Assembly: GCF_036429475.1 (NCBI RefSeq)
Contig: NZ_CP144125.1
Location: 496,001 to 560,000, forward strand
DNA: 64,000 nt
Reading direction: 5' to 3'
Source: Halalkalicoccus sp. CGA53
GTDB taxonomy: Archaea; Halobacteriota; Halobacteria; Halobacteriales; Halalkalicoccaceae
The position numbers were made by a program, and so were the translations under genes. The notes beneath the pieces were generated by a model, which saw only the letters and a program-made list of their open reading frames with translations, was not told the DNA's origin and did not search any database. This document shows, piece by piece, positions 44,562 to 52,739 of the stretch (position 1 is the stretch's first letter; every line of letters begins with the position of its first letter).

Positions 44562-44975
44562 TCAGTCCGCGATCCGGTCCGCGATCTCGTCGAGTTCCTC
44601 GTCCGAGAGGGCGGGGCTCTCGCCCGCGACCGCGTGGATCGGGCCACCGCCGTCGCCCTCGAACCGGGGGATTATGTGGCAGTGGACGTGCGGGACCTCC
44701 TGGCCGGCGACCTCGCCGTTGTTGAACGCGACGGTCGTCGCCGGGGCGTCGACGGCCTCCTCGACCGCGGGGATCAGTCGGTGGATCGTCGCGTAGAGAT
44801 CGGCCGCGACGTCCTCGGGGACGTCGTTGAGGCGTTCGTACTCCTCTTTCGGAATCACGAGCGTGTGACCGGGAGCGAGCGGGTTCGCGTCGAGGAACGC
44901 GAACGTCGTCTCGTCCTCGTGGACGACCCGCGCGGGGATCTCGCCGTCGACGATCTGGCTGAAGATGCTTACCAT
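44562..44975 (-). CDS. HIT-family nucleotide hydrolase
   Basis: A 137-residue protein of the histidine-triad family (HINT/Fhit-like), which hydrolyses nucleoside phosphoramidates or dinucleoside polyphosphates. The core starts with FSQIVDGEIPARVVHEDETTFAFLD, and the histidine triad is VPHVHCHIIPR with the catalytic His in the middle. I use the ATG at 44975 (MVSIFSQIV) because the family begins there; a start 27 bases upstream would add MGREIARRG. It lies 32 bases past the stop of the UDG gene on the same strand, so they may be one unit. Confidence 0.93.
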   Translation of the reverse strand: MVSIFSQIVDGEIPARVVHEDETTFAFLDANPLAPGHTLVIPKEEYERLNDVPEDVAADLYATIHRLIPAVEEAVDAPATTVAFNNGEVAGQEVPHVHCHIIPRFEGDGGGPIHAVAGESPALSDEELDEIADRIAD

Positions 44976-45007
44976 GCCCCGACGTGCGATTTCGCGACCC
45001 AAGAAAG

Positions 45008-45634
45008 TTACCCGCCCGCACAGATCGCGTCGAGTTCGGCCTTCAGCGCCGCCCGATATCCCGCGAGATCGTAGCCCAGCCGCGGGATCCAGACGTTCTG
45101 GTATGAGGGGTGGAGAACCGGAAGAAGCGGCGTCGAGAGCGCTGTACAGTCGATCGGGTCGAGGACGTGATCCAGAAACCCGTCGAGGCTCTGACCGTCG
45201 AGCGCGAGCAGCGATTCCGTGGCGTGTCTCCCCGTCGGAACGATCACGTCGGGTTCGACCTGCTCGATTTCGGTCACGAGGTGGGCCCGGCAGGTCGCGA
45301 GTTCTTCTTCCGTTGGCTCGCGGTTCGATCCCTCGCCATTAGGTGGAAAACACTTCACCGCGTTCGTGTAGTAGGCGTCGGGATACCCCGCCGACTCCAT
45401 CAGGTCCCGGATCACCCTCCCGGAGTGGCGGGCGGTGTAGGCCATCCCGGTCCAGTTGCCGCCCTTCCAGCGGTCGGCCTCGGGCGTTCCCGTACCGGGT
45501 GCCTCGCCGACGACGACGATCCGCGAATCGAGCGGGCCGGTCCCCCACGAGATACACTCCCGGGTCTCTACGAGGTGCGGGCAGCGGGCACAGCCGGGTT
45601 CGAGCACGTTCCTCGTATCGGGGAACTCGGCCAT
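45008..45634 (-). CDS. udg: Uracil-DNA glycosylase, family 4/5-type with iron-sulfur cysteines
   Basis: A 208-residue DNA repair enzyme that removes uracil from DNA. Motif A is VVGEAPGTGTPEAD, and the late-strand motif is VLHPSYQN. Four cysteines fit the iron-sulfur cluster: two in CARCPHLVETREC near the start, then one in NAVKCFPP and one in ATCRAHL. The GEAPG form points to family 4; family 5 usually has GLAPG. I chose the ATG at 45634 (MAEFPDTRN); an upstream in-frame ATG would add four residues. It is followed by the HIT gene and is divergent from the membrane-protein gene. Confidence 0.88.
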   Translation of the reverse strand: MAEFPDTRNVLEPGCARCPHLVETRECISWGTGPLDSRIVVVGEAPGTGTPEADRWKGGNWTGMAYTARHSGRVIRDLMESAGYPDAYYTNAVKCFPPNGEGSNREPTEEELATCRAHLVTEIEQVEPDVIVPTGRHATESLLALDGQSLDGFLDHVLDPIDCTALSTPLLPVLHPSYQNVWIPRLGYDLAGYRAALKAELDAICAGG

Positions 45635-45717
45635 GGTAGCCAGCACGGCCGAACCGACAAACCCGTGTCGGTCGGCCGTCGTGCCTGTTATTACGGTCCG
45701 CGACCGACCGCGAGACG

Positions 45718-46053
45718 ATGCTCTCGGGAGTCCTCGCTGTCGTCGCCCTCTCGGCGGTCGTGATCGGTCTCACGCTGCTCGTCCACCGGGATAGCGCCCG
45801 GATCGGCATGGACCGGCCGGAGCGGTGGGCCGCCATCGTATTCGCCACGACCGGTCTCGGCGTGACGCTGATCCTCCTCACCCCGATCCCGCCGGCCGCC
45901 GTCGCCGTTCTCGCGATCGTCGGGCCCGTGATCTACCTCTTCGAGCGCGAGGACGCCGTCCACGGCGACGGATCGGCCGACGGGTTCGCCCTCCCTATGG
46001 ACGACGAGGAAGTTGATGGCGGAACTGGGGAGGAAGCGCCCGAGGACGGGTGA
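45718..46053 (+). CDS. Small two-helix membrane protein of unknown function
   Basis: A 111-residue protein with a first helix at the very N-terminus (LSGVLAVVALSAVVIGLTLLV), a loop with HRDSARIGMDRPERW, two more hydrophobic segments (AAIVFATTGLGVTLILL; AAVAVLAIVGPVIYLF) and an acidic, Asp/Glu-rich tail (about 85-111). Three membrane helices are likely. I do not recognise a family. TTATTAC near 45689-45695 is a candidate TATA box placed at the right distance for a leaderless start. Confidence 0.6.
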   Translation: MLSGVLAVVALSAVVIGLTLLVHRDSARIGMDRPERWAAIVFATTGLGVTLILLTPIPPAAVAVLAIVGPVIYLFEREDAVHGDGSADGFALPMDDEEVDGGTGEEAPEDG

Positions 46054-46091
46054 CGCCGCCGGTACCTGCCCGCCACCGATAGCGGTCACAG

Positions 46092-46167
46092 ACACGAAAT
46101 CGTGTGGATAGATCCGGTGATCACGGGTAGTCCTGGATCGCGGTCGTCACCGTGACGACCGCGATCC
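46092..46167. repeat. Cluster of three perfect palindromes
   Basis: Three dyads lie in 76 bases: ACACGA-AA-TCGTGT (46092-46105), GTGATCAC (46117-46124), and a 33-base element whose 16-base arms GGATCGCGGTCGTCAC (46135-46150) and its exact complement (46152-46167) flank one C. They sit between the small membrane protein stop (46053) and the ileS promoter. The last is too long to be chance. It may be a terminator or a binding site. Confidence 0.7.
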
Positions 46168-46217
46168 GGACGGGGAAGGGCCGGTAGACTCGGCGCGGCG
46201 CGCGTGCAGACCTGGCG

Positions 46218-46231
46218 GGTATAAAAAGGCG
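46218..46231 (+). promoter_or_regulatory. TATA box upstream of ileS
   Basis: GGGTATAAAAAGGC (46218-46231) is a strong TATA box about 80-90 bases before the ileS ATG. Between it and the ATG are direct repeats of GCGAGGG, and a 6-base inverted repeat (CTGGCG 46212-46217 with CGCCAG 46241-46246) spans the box. The rest of the leader, with a T-run (46261-46264) and a CCCCTTTAG stretch (46277-46285), may hold a second weaker promoter. Confidence 0.5.
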
Positions 46232-46308
46232 AGCGAGGGACGCCAGTCCCGAGCGAGGGCTTTTGTGGAACCGATTCCCCTTTAGTCGCCGCGGGAGTTA
46301 GCCCGGAT

Positions 46309-49300
46309 ATGAGAGAACGGTTCGCGGCGGTCTCCGACCAGTACGACCCGGAGGCGGTCGAAGAACGGGTCTTCGAGTACTGGGACGAGGTAGACGCCTA
46401 CGAGCGGGCGAGAGAGAACCGCGAGGGCGCAGAGCGCTTTTTCTTCCTCGACGGGCCGCCGTACACCTCCGGCGCGGCGCACATGGGGACGACGTGGAAC
46501 AAGACGCTCAAAGACGCCTACATCCGCCACCTCCGGATGCGCGGCTACGACGTCACCGACCGGCCGGGCTACGACATGCACGGTCTGCCGATCGAGACGA
46601 AGGTCGAGGAGAAACTCGGCTTCGAGAACAAGAAGGACATCGAGGCGTTCGGGATGGAGAACTTCATCGAGGAGTGCAAGGAGTTCGCCGACGAACAGCT
46701 CGAAGGATTACAGGAGGACTTCGTCTCCTTCGGCGTCTGGATGGACTGGGAGAACCCCTATAAGACCGTCACGCCGGAGTACATGGAGGCGGCGTGGTGG
46801 GGCTTCTCGCAGGCACACGAGCGTGGGCTGGTGACACAGGGAAAGCGCTCGATCAGCCAGTGTCCCCGCTGTGAGACCGGGATCGCGAACAACGAGGTCG
46901 AGTACGAGGACGTCGAGGACCCCTCGATCTACGTCAAGTTCCCTCTCAGGGAGAGAGACGGCTCGCTCGTCGCCTGGACGACGACGCCGTGGACGGTCCC
47001 CGGCAACACCTTCGTCGCGGTCGACGGCGAGCTGACCTACCAGGGCGTCCGTGCGGAACGAGACGGCGAGAGCGAGGTGCTCTGGATCGCGGAGGAGTGC
47101 GTCGAGGAGGTGCTGTCGAAGGGCCGGTACGAGGGCTACGAGGTGGTCGAGGAGCTCTCCGGCGAGGAGATGGTCGGCTGGCAGTACGACCACCCGCTGG
47201 CCGAGGAGGTCCCCGACCACCCGCAGGGCGAGGGAGCGGGCCAGGTCTACACCGCCGACTACGTCGAGGCCGATCGAACTGGACTCGTTCACTCTGCACC
47301 CGGCCACGGTGAGGAGGACTTCCGGCGCGGGAGCGAACTCGGCCTGGAGATCGTCTGTCCGGTCGGCGGCGACGGCGTGTTCACCGAAGGTGCAGGGGAG
47401 TACGAAGGCGAGTTCGTCCGGGACGCGAACGAGGCGATCCGCGCCGACCTCGACGCGAAGGGCTTGCTCCTGGCCGACGAGCGCTACGTCCACAGCTACG
47501 GCCACTGCTGGCGCTGCGATACGGGCATCATCCAGATCGTCACCGACCAGTGGTTCATCGAGATCACCGAGATCAAAGAGGAGCTGCTCGAGAACATCGA
47601 CGACAGCGAGTGGTACCCCTCGTGGGCGCGCGAGAACCGCTTTCGCGACTTCGTCGAGAACGCCCCCGACTGGAACGTCTCCAGACAGCGCTACTGGGGC
47701 GTGCCGATCCCGATCTGGGTTCCGGAAGAACGCCTGGACACGGGTGAGGCGAACCTCGACGAAGAGATGATCGTCGTCGGCACACGCGAGGAACTCGCAG
47801 ACCGGGTCGACCAGGACGTCGATCCGGGCGAGGTCGACCTCCACCGCCCGACCGTCGACGACCTGACGATCACCGAGGGCGGGACCACCTACCGCCGCGT
47901 CCCTGACGTCTTCGACGTCTGGCTCGACTCCTCGGTGGCTTCCTGGGGCACCCTCGACTACCCCGAGAGCGACGAGCAGTTCGAGGAGCTCTGGCCCGCC
48001 GACCTGATCATGGAGGCCCACGACCAGACCCGCGGCTGGTTCTGGTCACAGCTCGGGATGGGCACCGCCGCGGTCGGGCAGGTGCCCTACGAGGACGTGC
48101 TGATGCACGGCTGGGCGCTCGATTCCGACGGGCGAAAGATGTCGAAGTCGCTCGGCAACATCGTCGAGCCGCGCGAGGCGATCTCCCGCCACGGCTCGGA
48201 CGTGATGCGCCTGTTCCTCCTCTCGGTGAACCCCCAGGGTGAGGACTTGCGCTTCTCGTGGGACGAGATGGCGACGATGGAGCGGACGCTCAACATCTGC
48301 TGGAACTCGTTTCGGTTCGCACTGCCCTATATGCGGCTGGACGGGTTCGACCCGGACGCGGTCACGCTGGAAGCGGTAGAGGATGACCTCGAACTCGTCG
48401 ACGAGTGGCTCCTGGCGAGACTCCAGACCACGATCGACGAGATGACCGAGGCGTGGGACGCCTACAGACAGGACCGCGCGCTCTCCGCGCTCACCGAGTT
48501 CGTCGTCCGTGACGTCTCTCGCTTCTACATCCAGGTCGTCCGCGAACGGATGTGGGCCGAGGAGCACAGTAGCGAGAAGCTCGCGGCGTACGCGACGCTC
48601 TATCACACGCTGCACACCGTCTCGGTGCTGCTCGCGCCGTACGCACCGTTCCTCGCCGAGGAGATGTACGGCACGTTCACCGGAGAGAGCGGTCACCCGA
48701 CGGTCCACATGTGCGACTGGCCCGAGAGCGAGGAGTACTGGGCCGACGAGGAGTTAGAGGCGGACGTCTCGTTCCTCCGAGCGGCCGAAGAGGCCGGCGC
48801 GAACGCCCGACAGCAGGCCGAGCGGAAGCTCCGGTGGCCGGTGAAGCGGATCGTCGTCGCCACCGAGGAGGCGGGGCTCGTCGGTGCCGTCGAACGCCAC
48901 GGCGACCTCCTCGCCGACCGGCTGAACGCGCGGGAAGTCGTCCTCGTCGGGCCGGGCGATCGCTGGGAGGAACTCGCCTACAGCGCGCGGGTCGACATGA
49001 GCCTCCTGGGACCGGCGTTCGGCGAGCAGGCCGGCGTCGTGATGGGTGCGGCGAACGACGCGGAGATCGATGAACCCTCGGTCGAGACGCTCTCGAGAGC
49101 CGTCTCCGAGGAGGTCGGCGAGGAGGTCGAACTCACCGAGGAGATGGTCGAGTTCGTCGAGAAGACGCCCGAAGACGTCGCCGGCACGGAGATCACCCGC
49201 GAGGGCGAGGGCTTCGGCGTCGTCTACGTCGACGCGACGCTCACCGAAGGGATCGAGAGCGAGGGCTACGCCCGCGAGGTGATCCGGCGGGTCCAGCAGA

Positions 49301-49527
49301 GACGGAAGGAACTCGATCTGGACATCGAGGCGCCGATCCGTCTCGAATACGAGATCGAAGACGACCGCGTCGCCGATCTGGTCGCCCAGCACGAAGAGCT
49401 GATCGCGGAGGAGGTGCGAGCCGAAGAACTGGGTACCGTGTCCCCCGATACCGAAAAGGAGCGGTGGGACGTCGAGGGCGTGCGGCTGAGGATCGCCGTC
49501 GAGCCGCTCGCCGAGGTTTCGCCCTAA
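46309..49527 (+). CDS. ileS: Isoleucyl-tRNA synthetase
   Basis: A 1072-residue class Ia synthetase charging tRNA-Ile. The HIGH-type motif is PPYTSGAAHMGTTWN near residues 49-63 and the KMSKS motif is DGRKMSKSLGN near residue 607. The CP1 editing region contains AWTTTPWTVPGN for clearing valine, and CPRC...C-type cysteines near residue 184 and WRCDTG near 402 are consistent with family metal sites. The C-terminal anticodon-binding domain is complete, and length is in the archaeal/eukaryotic range. Its TAA stop overlaps the convergent prs stop by two bases, a very tight convergent pair. The upstream region holds palindromes and a TATA box. Confidence 0.97.
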   Translation: MRERFAAVSDQYDPEAVEERVFEYWDEVDAYERARENREGAERFFFLDGPPYTSGAAHMGTTWNKTLKDAYIRHLRMRGYDVTDRPGYDMHGLPIETKVEEKLGFENKKDIEAFGMENFIEECKEFADEQLEGLQEDFVSFGVWMDWENPYKTVTPEYMEAAWWGFSQAHERGLVTQGKRSISQCPRCETGIANNEVEYEDVEDPSIYVKFPLRERDGSLVAWTTTPWTVPGNTFVAVDGELTYQGVRAERDGESEVLWIAEECVEEVLSKGRYEGYEVVEELSGEEMVGWQYDHPLAEEVPDHPQGEGAGQVYTADYVEADRTGLVHSAPGHGEEDFRRGSELGLEIVCPVGGDGVFTEGAGEYEGEFVRDANEAIRADLDAKGLLLADERYVHSYGHCWRCDTGIIQIVTDQWFIEITEIKEELLENIDDSEWYPSWARENRFRDFVENAPDWNVSRQRYWGVPIPIWVPEERLDTGEANLDEEMIVVGTREELADRVDQDVDPGEVDLHRPTVDDLTITEGGTTYRRVPDVFDVWLDSSVASWGTLDYPESDEQFEELWPADLIMEAHDQTRGWFWSQLGMGTAAVGQVPYEDVLMHGWALDSDGRKMSKSLGNIVEPREAISRHGSDVMRLFLLSVNPQGEDLRFSWDEMATMERTLNICWNSFRFALPYMRLDGFDPDAVTLEAVEDDLELVDEWLLARLQTTIDEMTEAWDAYRQDRALSALTEFVVRDVSRFYIQVVRERMWAEEHSSEKLAAYATLYHTLHTVSVLLAPYAPFLAEEMYGTFTGESGHPTVHMCDWPESEEYWADEELEADVSFLRAAEEAGANARQQAERKLRWPVKRIVVATEEAGLVGAVERHGDLLADRLNAREVVLVGPGDRWEELAYSARVDMSLLGPAFGEQAGVVMGAANDAEIDEPSVETLSRAVSEEVGEEVELTEEMVEFVEKTPEDVAGTEITREGEGFGVVYVDATLTEGIESEGYAREVIRRVQQRRKELDLDIEAPIRLEYEIEDDRVADLVAQHEELIAEEVRAEELGTVSPDTEKERWDVEGVRLRIAVEPLAEVSP

Positions 49528-50378
49528 TCCAGCGCTTTCGCGAGCGCGGGCGCGACGCTCGCGACGCTCTCGGCGCGTTCGAGCGTGTCGGTCGCCCAGA
49601 CGCAGGAGACGCCCGCCTTCGCGAGTTTCGTCCTCGCGTTGCCCGCGAGCACGCCGTGGACGCAGGTCACGAACACTCTCGGTGGCATATCGAGTGCCGA
49701 GATCGCCTCGGCCATCGTCGTGCCCGTCGCGACGATGTCGTCGGCGATCACCACGTCCCGCCCCTCGACGGTCGCGTCGCTCGGGGCAATCTCGACCTCG
49801 GTCCCGGAGTGTCTCGTCTTCTCGAAGTGGTCGACCTCGCCGCCTCCGTAGGCGTCGGCGACCGTCTCGGCGATCCCGACCGCCCCGTCGTCGGGCGCGA
49901 GGAAGAGCGGGTCGGTCAGCCCCGCCGGCAGGGGATCGGCGAGAGAGCGTGCGGCGTCGACAGCTCCCGCGGGGACGTCGAAGAACTCGCAGACGGCCTC
50001 CTCGTGGGGATTTACCGTGAGGACTCGATCGGTCGAGGCGCTCGCGGCGCGTGCCATCGCCCGCGCCGAGAGGGCCTGACCCGGCTCGAAGGCCGCGTCC
50101 TGTCGGGCGTAGCCCATGTAGGGGAGGACTGTCGTGAGGTGTTCGACGCCCGCCTCGCGGATCGCGTCCTGGAGCAGGAGGAGTTCGACGTGGGCCGCGT
50201 CGGTCGGCGTCGAGGCGACCAGGACCGCCTCGCTGGCGTCGTTCTCGGCGAGCGCCGGAATCGCGACCGTCTGCTCGCCGTCCGGGAACCGGTCGTACTC
50301 CGCGACGGCGAGCGGACGGTCCAGTTCGAGAGAGAGGGCGGCCGCGAGCGACTGGGAGACGGAGCCGGCGACGATCAT
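49524..50378 (-). CDS. prs: Ribose-phosphate pyrophosphokinase
   Basis: A 284-residue enzyme that makes PRPP from ribose-5-phosphate and ATP for purine, pyrimidine and histidine synthesis. The catalytic flexible-loop block is LPYMGYARQDAAFEPGQALSARAMA, and the PRPP-binding loop is VIADDIVATGTTMAEA (DD-TGTT). HPEE-type VNPHEEAVCEFF is typical of the archaeal class III form. The start at ATG 50378 (MIVAGSVSQSLAAAL) is the usual archaeal start; an upstream extension looks non-coding. It ends overlapping ileS. The beta-propeller gene is 47 bases upstream on the same strand, so they likely share a transcript. HisI, which uses a PRPP-derived substrate, is further along. Confidence 0.94.
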   Translation of the reverse strand: MIVAGSVSQSLAAALSLELDRPLAVAEYDRFPDGEQTVAIPALAENDASEAVLVASTPTDAAHVELLLLQDAIREAGVEHLTTVLPYMGYARQDAAFEPGQALSARAMARAASASTDRVLTVNPHEEAVCEFFDVPAGAVDAARSLADPLPAGLTDPLFLAPDDGAVGIAETVADAYGGGEVDHFEKTRHSGTEVEIAPSDATVEGRDVVIADDIVATGTTMAEAISALDMPPRVFVTCVHGVLAGNARTKLAKAGVSCVWATDTLERAESVASVAPALAKALD

Positions 50379-50424
50379 GGCGGGTGATGCGCCCGGGAAG
50401 ATAAACGGTGTTTCGATCGGACCG

Positions 50425-51213
50425 TTAGAGCGCCGCGAGCGCACGAACGTCCGGAACCCCGAGCGACCGGCGCTGCCAGCCGTCTCCGGCGTCGACCAGG
50501 AGCTCGCCCTCGCCCGTGATCGCGTAGATCGCCTCGCGGACGGCCACGTCGACGAGCCCCCCGGCGGGGATCGCCGTATCGACCCACTCGCCGTCCTCTC
50601 GGACGAAGACGGCCGTCTCCGTCGCGGCGCACGCGCGTTCGGAGAGGCCCTCCCGTCGGTCCACGTCGGCGGCGACGAACTCTCCCTCCAGAACCTCCAT
50701 CCAGCCGTTGCCGAGGACGTAGAGCGCGTCGCCCGTGGCGGCGAGCGGCACCCCGCGAGCGGCGACGTCGCGAACGTCCGAGAGCCCGACGTGACTCGGT
50801 TCGTCGTCGAGTCGGTAGACCCCCTCTCCGGTCGCCACGAGGTCGCCGTCGATGGCCCGGATCTCGGACTCGATGGAGCCGAACTCCTCCCACCCGCCGT
50901 CCTCGGTTGTTCGGGCGATCCGGCCCTCGGGGCTCGCGGCGGACGCTCGCCCGTCGGCGATAGCGACCGCGACCGCGGGCCCGAACCCGAGCGGGTCGTG
51001 GTCCGGACCCAGGAGGACGTCCTCGTCGGTGGCGACCGCGAGCTGTCCGGCGTCGACTGCGAGGTCGAGGGCGGTACAGCGATGAGCGAGGCCGAACTCC
51101 CCGATGCGGTCCTCGGCGACCGAGACGGTGAGGAGGCCCAGCCCGCAGGCGACGGCGACGGTGGTCCCCGCTATCCGGTCGGCGTAGACGCGTTTCTCCG
51201 CGAGCGTGCTCAT
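50425..51213 (-). CDS. Haloarchaeal beta-propeller-like protein
   Basis: A 262-residue protein with five or six repeats of a short strand-turn-strand pattern (GLLTVSVAEDRIGEFGL; LAVATDEDVLLGPD; GRIARTTEDGGWEEFG; DLVATGEGVYRLDD; ALYVLGNGWMEVLEG; AIYAITGEGELLVDAG), ending LGVPDVRALAAL. This looks like a small beta-propeller of the kind named after HVO_0234 in Haloferax volcanii, which I recall beside prs. The function is unknown. It sits 47 bases upstream of prs and is divergent from glmM (80 bases), with which it may share regulatory sequence. Confidence 0.75.
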   Translation of the reverse strand: MSTLAEKRVYADRIAGTTVAVACGLGLLTVSVAEDRIGEFGLAHRCTALDLAVDAGQLAVATDEDVLLGPDHDPLGFGPAVAVAIADGRASAASPEGRIARTTEDGGWEEFGSIESEIRAIDGDLVATGEGVYRLDDEPSHVGLSDVRDVAARGVPLAATGDALYVLGNGWMEVLEGEFVAADVDRREGLSERACAATETAVFVREDGEWVDTAIPAGGLVDVAVREAIYAITGEGELLVDAGDGWQRRSLGVPDVRALAAL

Positions 51214-51293
51214 GGGGAGGCGTCGGCGGGCCGACGCGAAAGCGTTGCGGACCTTCGCAACCCCTTTGAGCGCGGGGTGCACACCCACACGCG

Positions 51294-52658
51294 ATGGAGC
51301 TCTTCGGATCGAGTGGGACACGGGGGGTTGCCGGCGAGCAGCTCACCCCGGCGTTCGTCCTCGACATGGCACGGGTGGTCGGGGCCGTCTGGGACGGGGA
51401 GCGGGTCGCCGTCGCCCGCGACACCCGCCTCACGGGGCCGATGTTCGCGAACGCCGCCTCCGCCGGCCTCGCCTCGGCCGGGGTCGACGTCGACCGACTC
51501 GGGGTGCTCCCGACGCCGGGTGCACAGGCGTACGCGAGGGAGGAGGGCCTCCCGGTCGTGATGATCACCGCCTCGCACAACCCGCCCGAGTACAACGGCG
51601 TCAAACTGATCACCGACGACGGCACCGAGGCGAACGTCGCACAGCTCGAACGGATCGAGGCACGCTACCTCGCGGACGCCACCCCCGCCAACCGGTGGGA
51701 CGAGACGGGCAACGAACGCCGTGTCGAGGGCGTGAGCCGGCGGTACGTCGACGGCGTGCTCGACGCGATCGACCGGGAGCGGATCGAGGAGGCGGAGCTG
51801 ACGGTCGCGCTCGATCCGGGCCACGGGGCCGCCTCCGAGACCAGCCCCGAGCTATTGCGACGACTCGGCTGCCGAGTCGTGACGGTGAACGCGAACGTCG
51901 ACGGGAGCTTCCCCGGCCGCGACCCGGAGCCGGTCGAGGCGAACCTCGCGGACCTCGCCACGCTCGTCCGTGCGAGCGACGCGGACGTGGGAATCGCCCA
52001 CGACGGCGACGGCGACCGCTCGATCTTCTTCGACGAGAACGGGAGCTACGTCGAGGGCGACGCGGCGCTCGCGGCGCTCGCCAGTGCGGAACTCGAACCC
52101 GGCGACGCGAGCGTCGCGGCCGTGAACGTCTCCCAGCGCCTCGTCGACGTCTGTGCCGAATGGGGCGTCGACCTCGAACTCACGCCGATCGGCTCGACGT
52201 ACATCACGACCCGGATCAGGGAGCTCCAGGCGGAGGGACGTTCGGTGCCGATCGCCGGCGAGGGCAACGGCGGGATCTACTTCCCGCCGTACGCGCTCGC
52301 GCGCGACGGCGCGTACATCGCGGGTCGCTTTCTCGAACTGCTGGCCGACCGGCCGGCGAGCGACCTGCTCGCGCCGTTCGACGGCTACCGGAACGTCAGG
52401 CGCAAGCTCGCCTACGACACGGAGCGCGAGCGCGAGGCGATGCTCTCGGCGATCGAACGCGAGACCGAGCGCGAGGACGGCGAGCGGACGACGATCGACG
52501 GAATCCGGCTGGACTACGGCGACGCGTGGGTGCTCGCCCGCCCGAGCGGCACCGAACCGATCGTCCGGGTCTACGCCGAGGGGCGCGAACGGGGGCGCGC
52601 CGAGGAGCTCGCAACCCGCCTGGTCGACGCAGCCGAGAGCGCCCGGGCCGAGGTCTGA
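51294..52658 (+). CDS. glmM: Phosphoglucosamine/phosphomannomutase-family phosphosugar mutase
   Basis: A 454-residue alpha-D-phosphohexomutase. The phosphoserine loop is ITASHNPPEYNGVK with the catalytic Ser near residue 93, the metal loop is IAHDGDGDRSIFF, the sugar loop is AGEGNGGIYF and the phosphate-binding loop is ARPSGTEPIVRVY near the C-terminus. It moves a phosphate between C1 and C6 of glucosamine, glucose or mannose; which one cannot be told. It starts MELFGSSGTRG, which is the normal start. Its stop codon TGA is directly followed by an inverted repeat, and the coiled-coil gene ends on the other side, so the two genes converge. Confidence 0.9.
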   Translation: MELFGSSGTRGVAGEQLTPAFVLDMARVVGAVWDGERVAVARDTRLTGPMFANAASAGLASAGVDVDRLGVLPTPGAQAYAREEGLPVVMITASHNPPEYNGVKLITDDGTEANVAQLERIEARYLADATPANRWDETGNERRVEGVSRRYVDGVLDAIDRERIEEAELTVALDPGHGAASETSPELLRRLGCRVVTVNANVDGSFPGRDPEPVEANLADLATLVRASDADVGIAHDGDGDRSIFFDENGSYVEGDAALAALASAELEPGDASVAAVNVSQRLVDVCAEWGVDLELTPIGSTYITTRIRELQAEGRSVPIAGEGNGGIYFPPYALARDGAYIAGRFLELLADRPASDLLAPFDGYRNVRRKLAYDTEREREAMLSAIERETEREDGERTTIDGIRLDYGDAWVLARPSGTEPIVRVYAEGRERGRAEELATRLVDAAESARAEV

Positions 52659-52737
52659 TACGGACGGTCGTGACTGGTTACCGGTGATCGGCTGTCCGGG
52701 TCGGCGATCACCGGTAAGGGACTACAACCGTCCGTAT
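52658..52737. terminator. 33-base imperfect inverted repeat between convergent genes
   Basis: Left arm 52658-52690 and right arm 52705-52737 pair at 26 of 33 positions around a 14-base loop. Outer blocks ATACGGACGGT and inner blocks TTACCGGTGATCG match exactly, and the mismatches are confined to the middle. It lies between the glmM stop and the stop of the coiled-coil gene on the other strand, so it could end both transcripts. Part of the outer block also occurs at 29254. Confidence 0.65.
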
Positions 52738-52739
52738 GA

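Noticed and set aside
46168-46308. T-box or riboswitch in the ileS leader
   Set aside because: I see a TATA box, short direct repeats and a 6-base inverted repeat, but no T-box-type or other known riboswitch core. T-boxes are bacterial.
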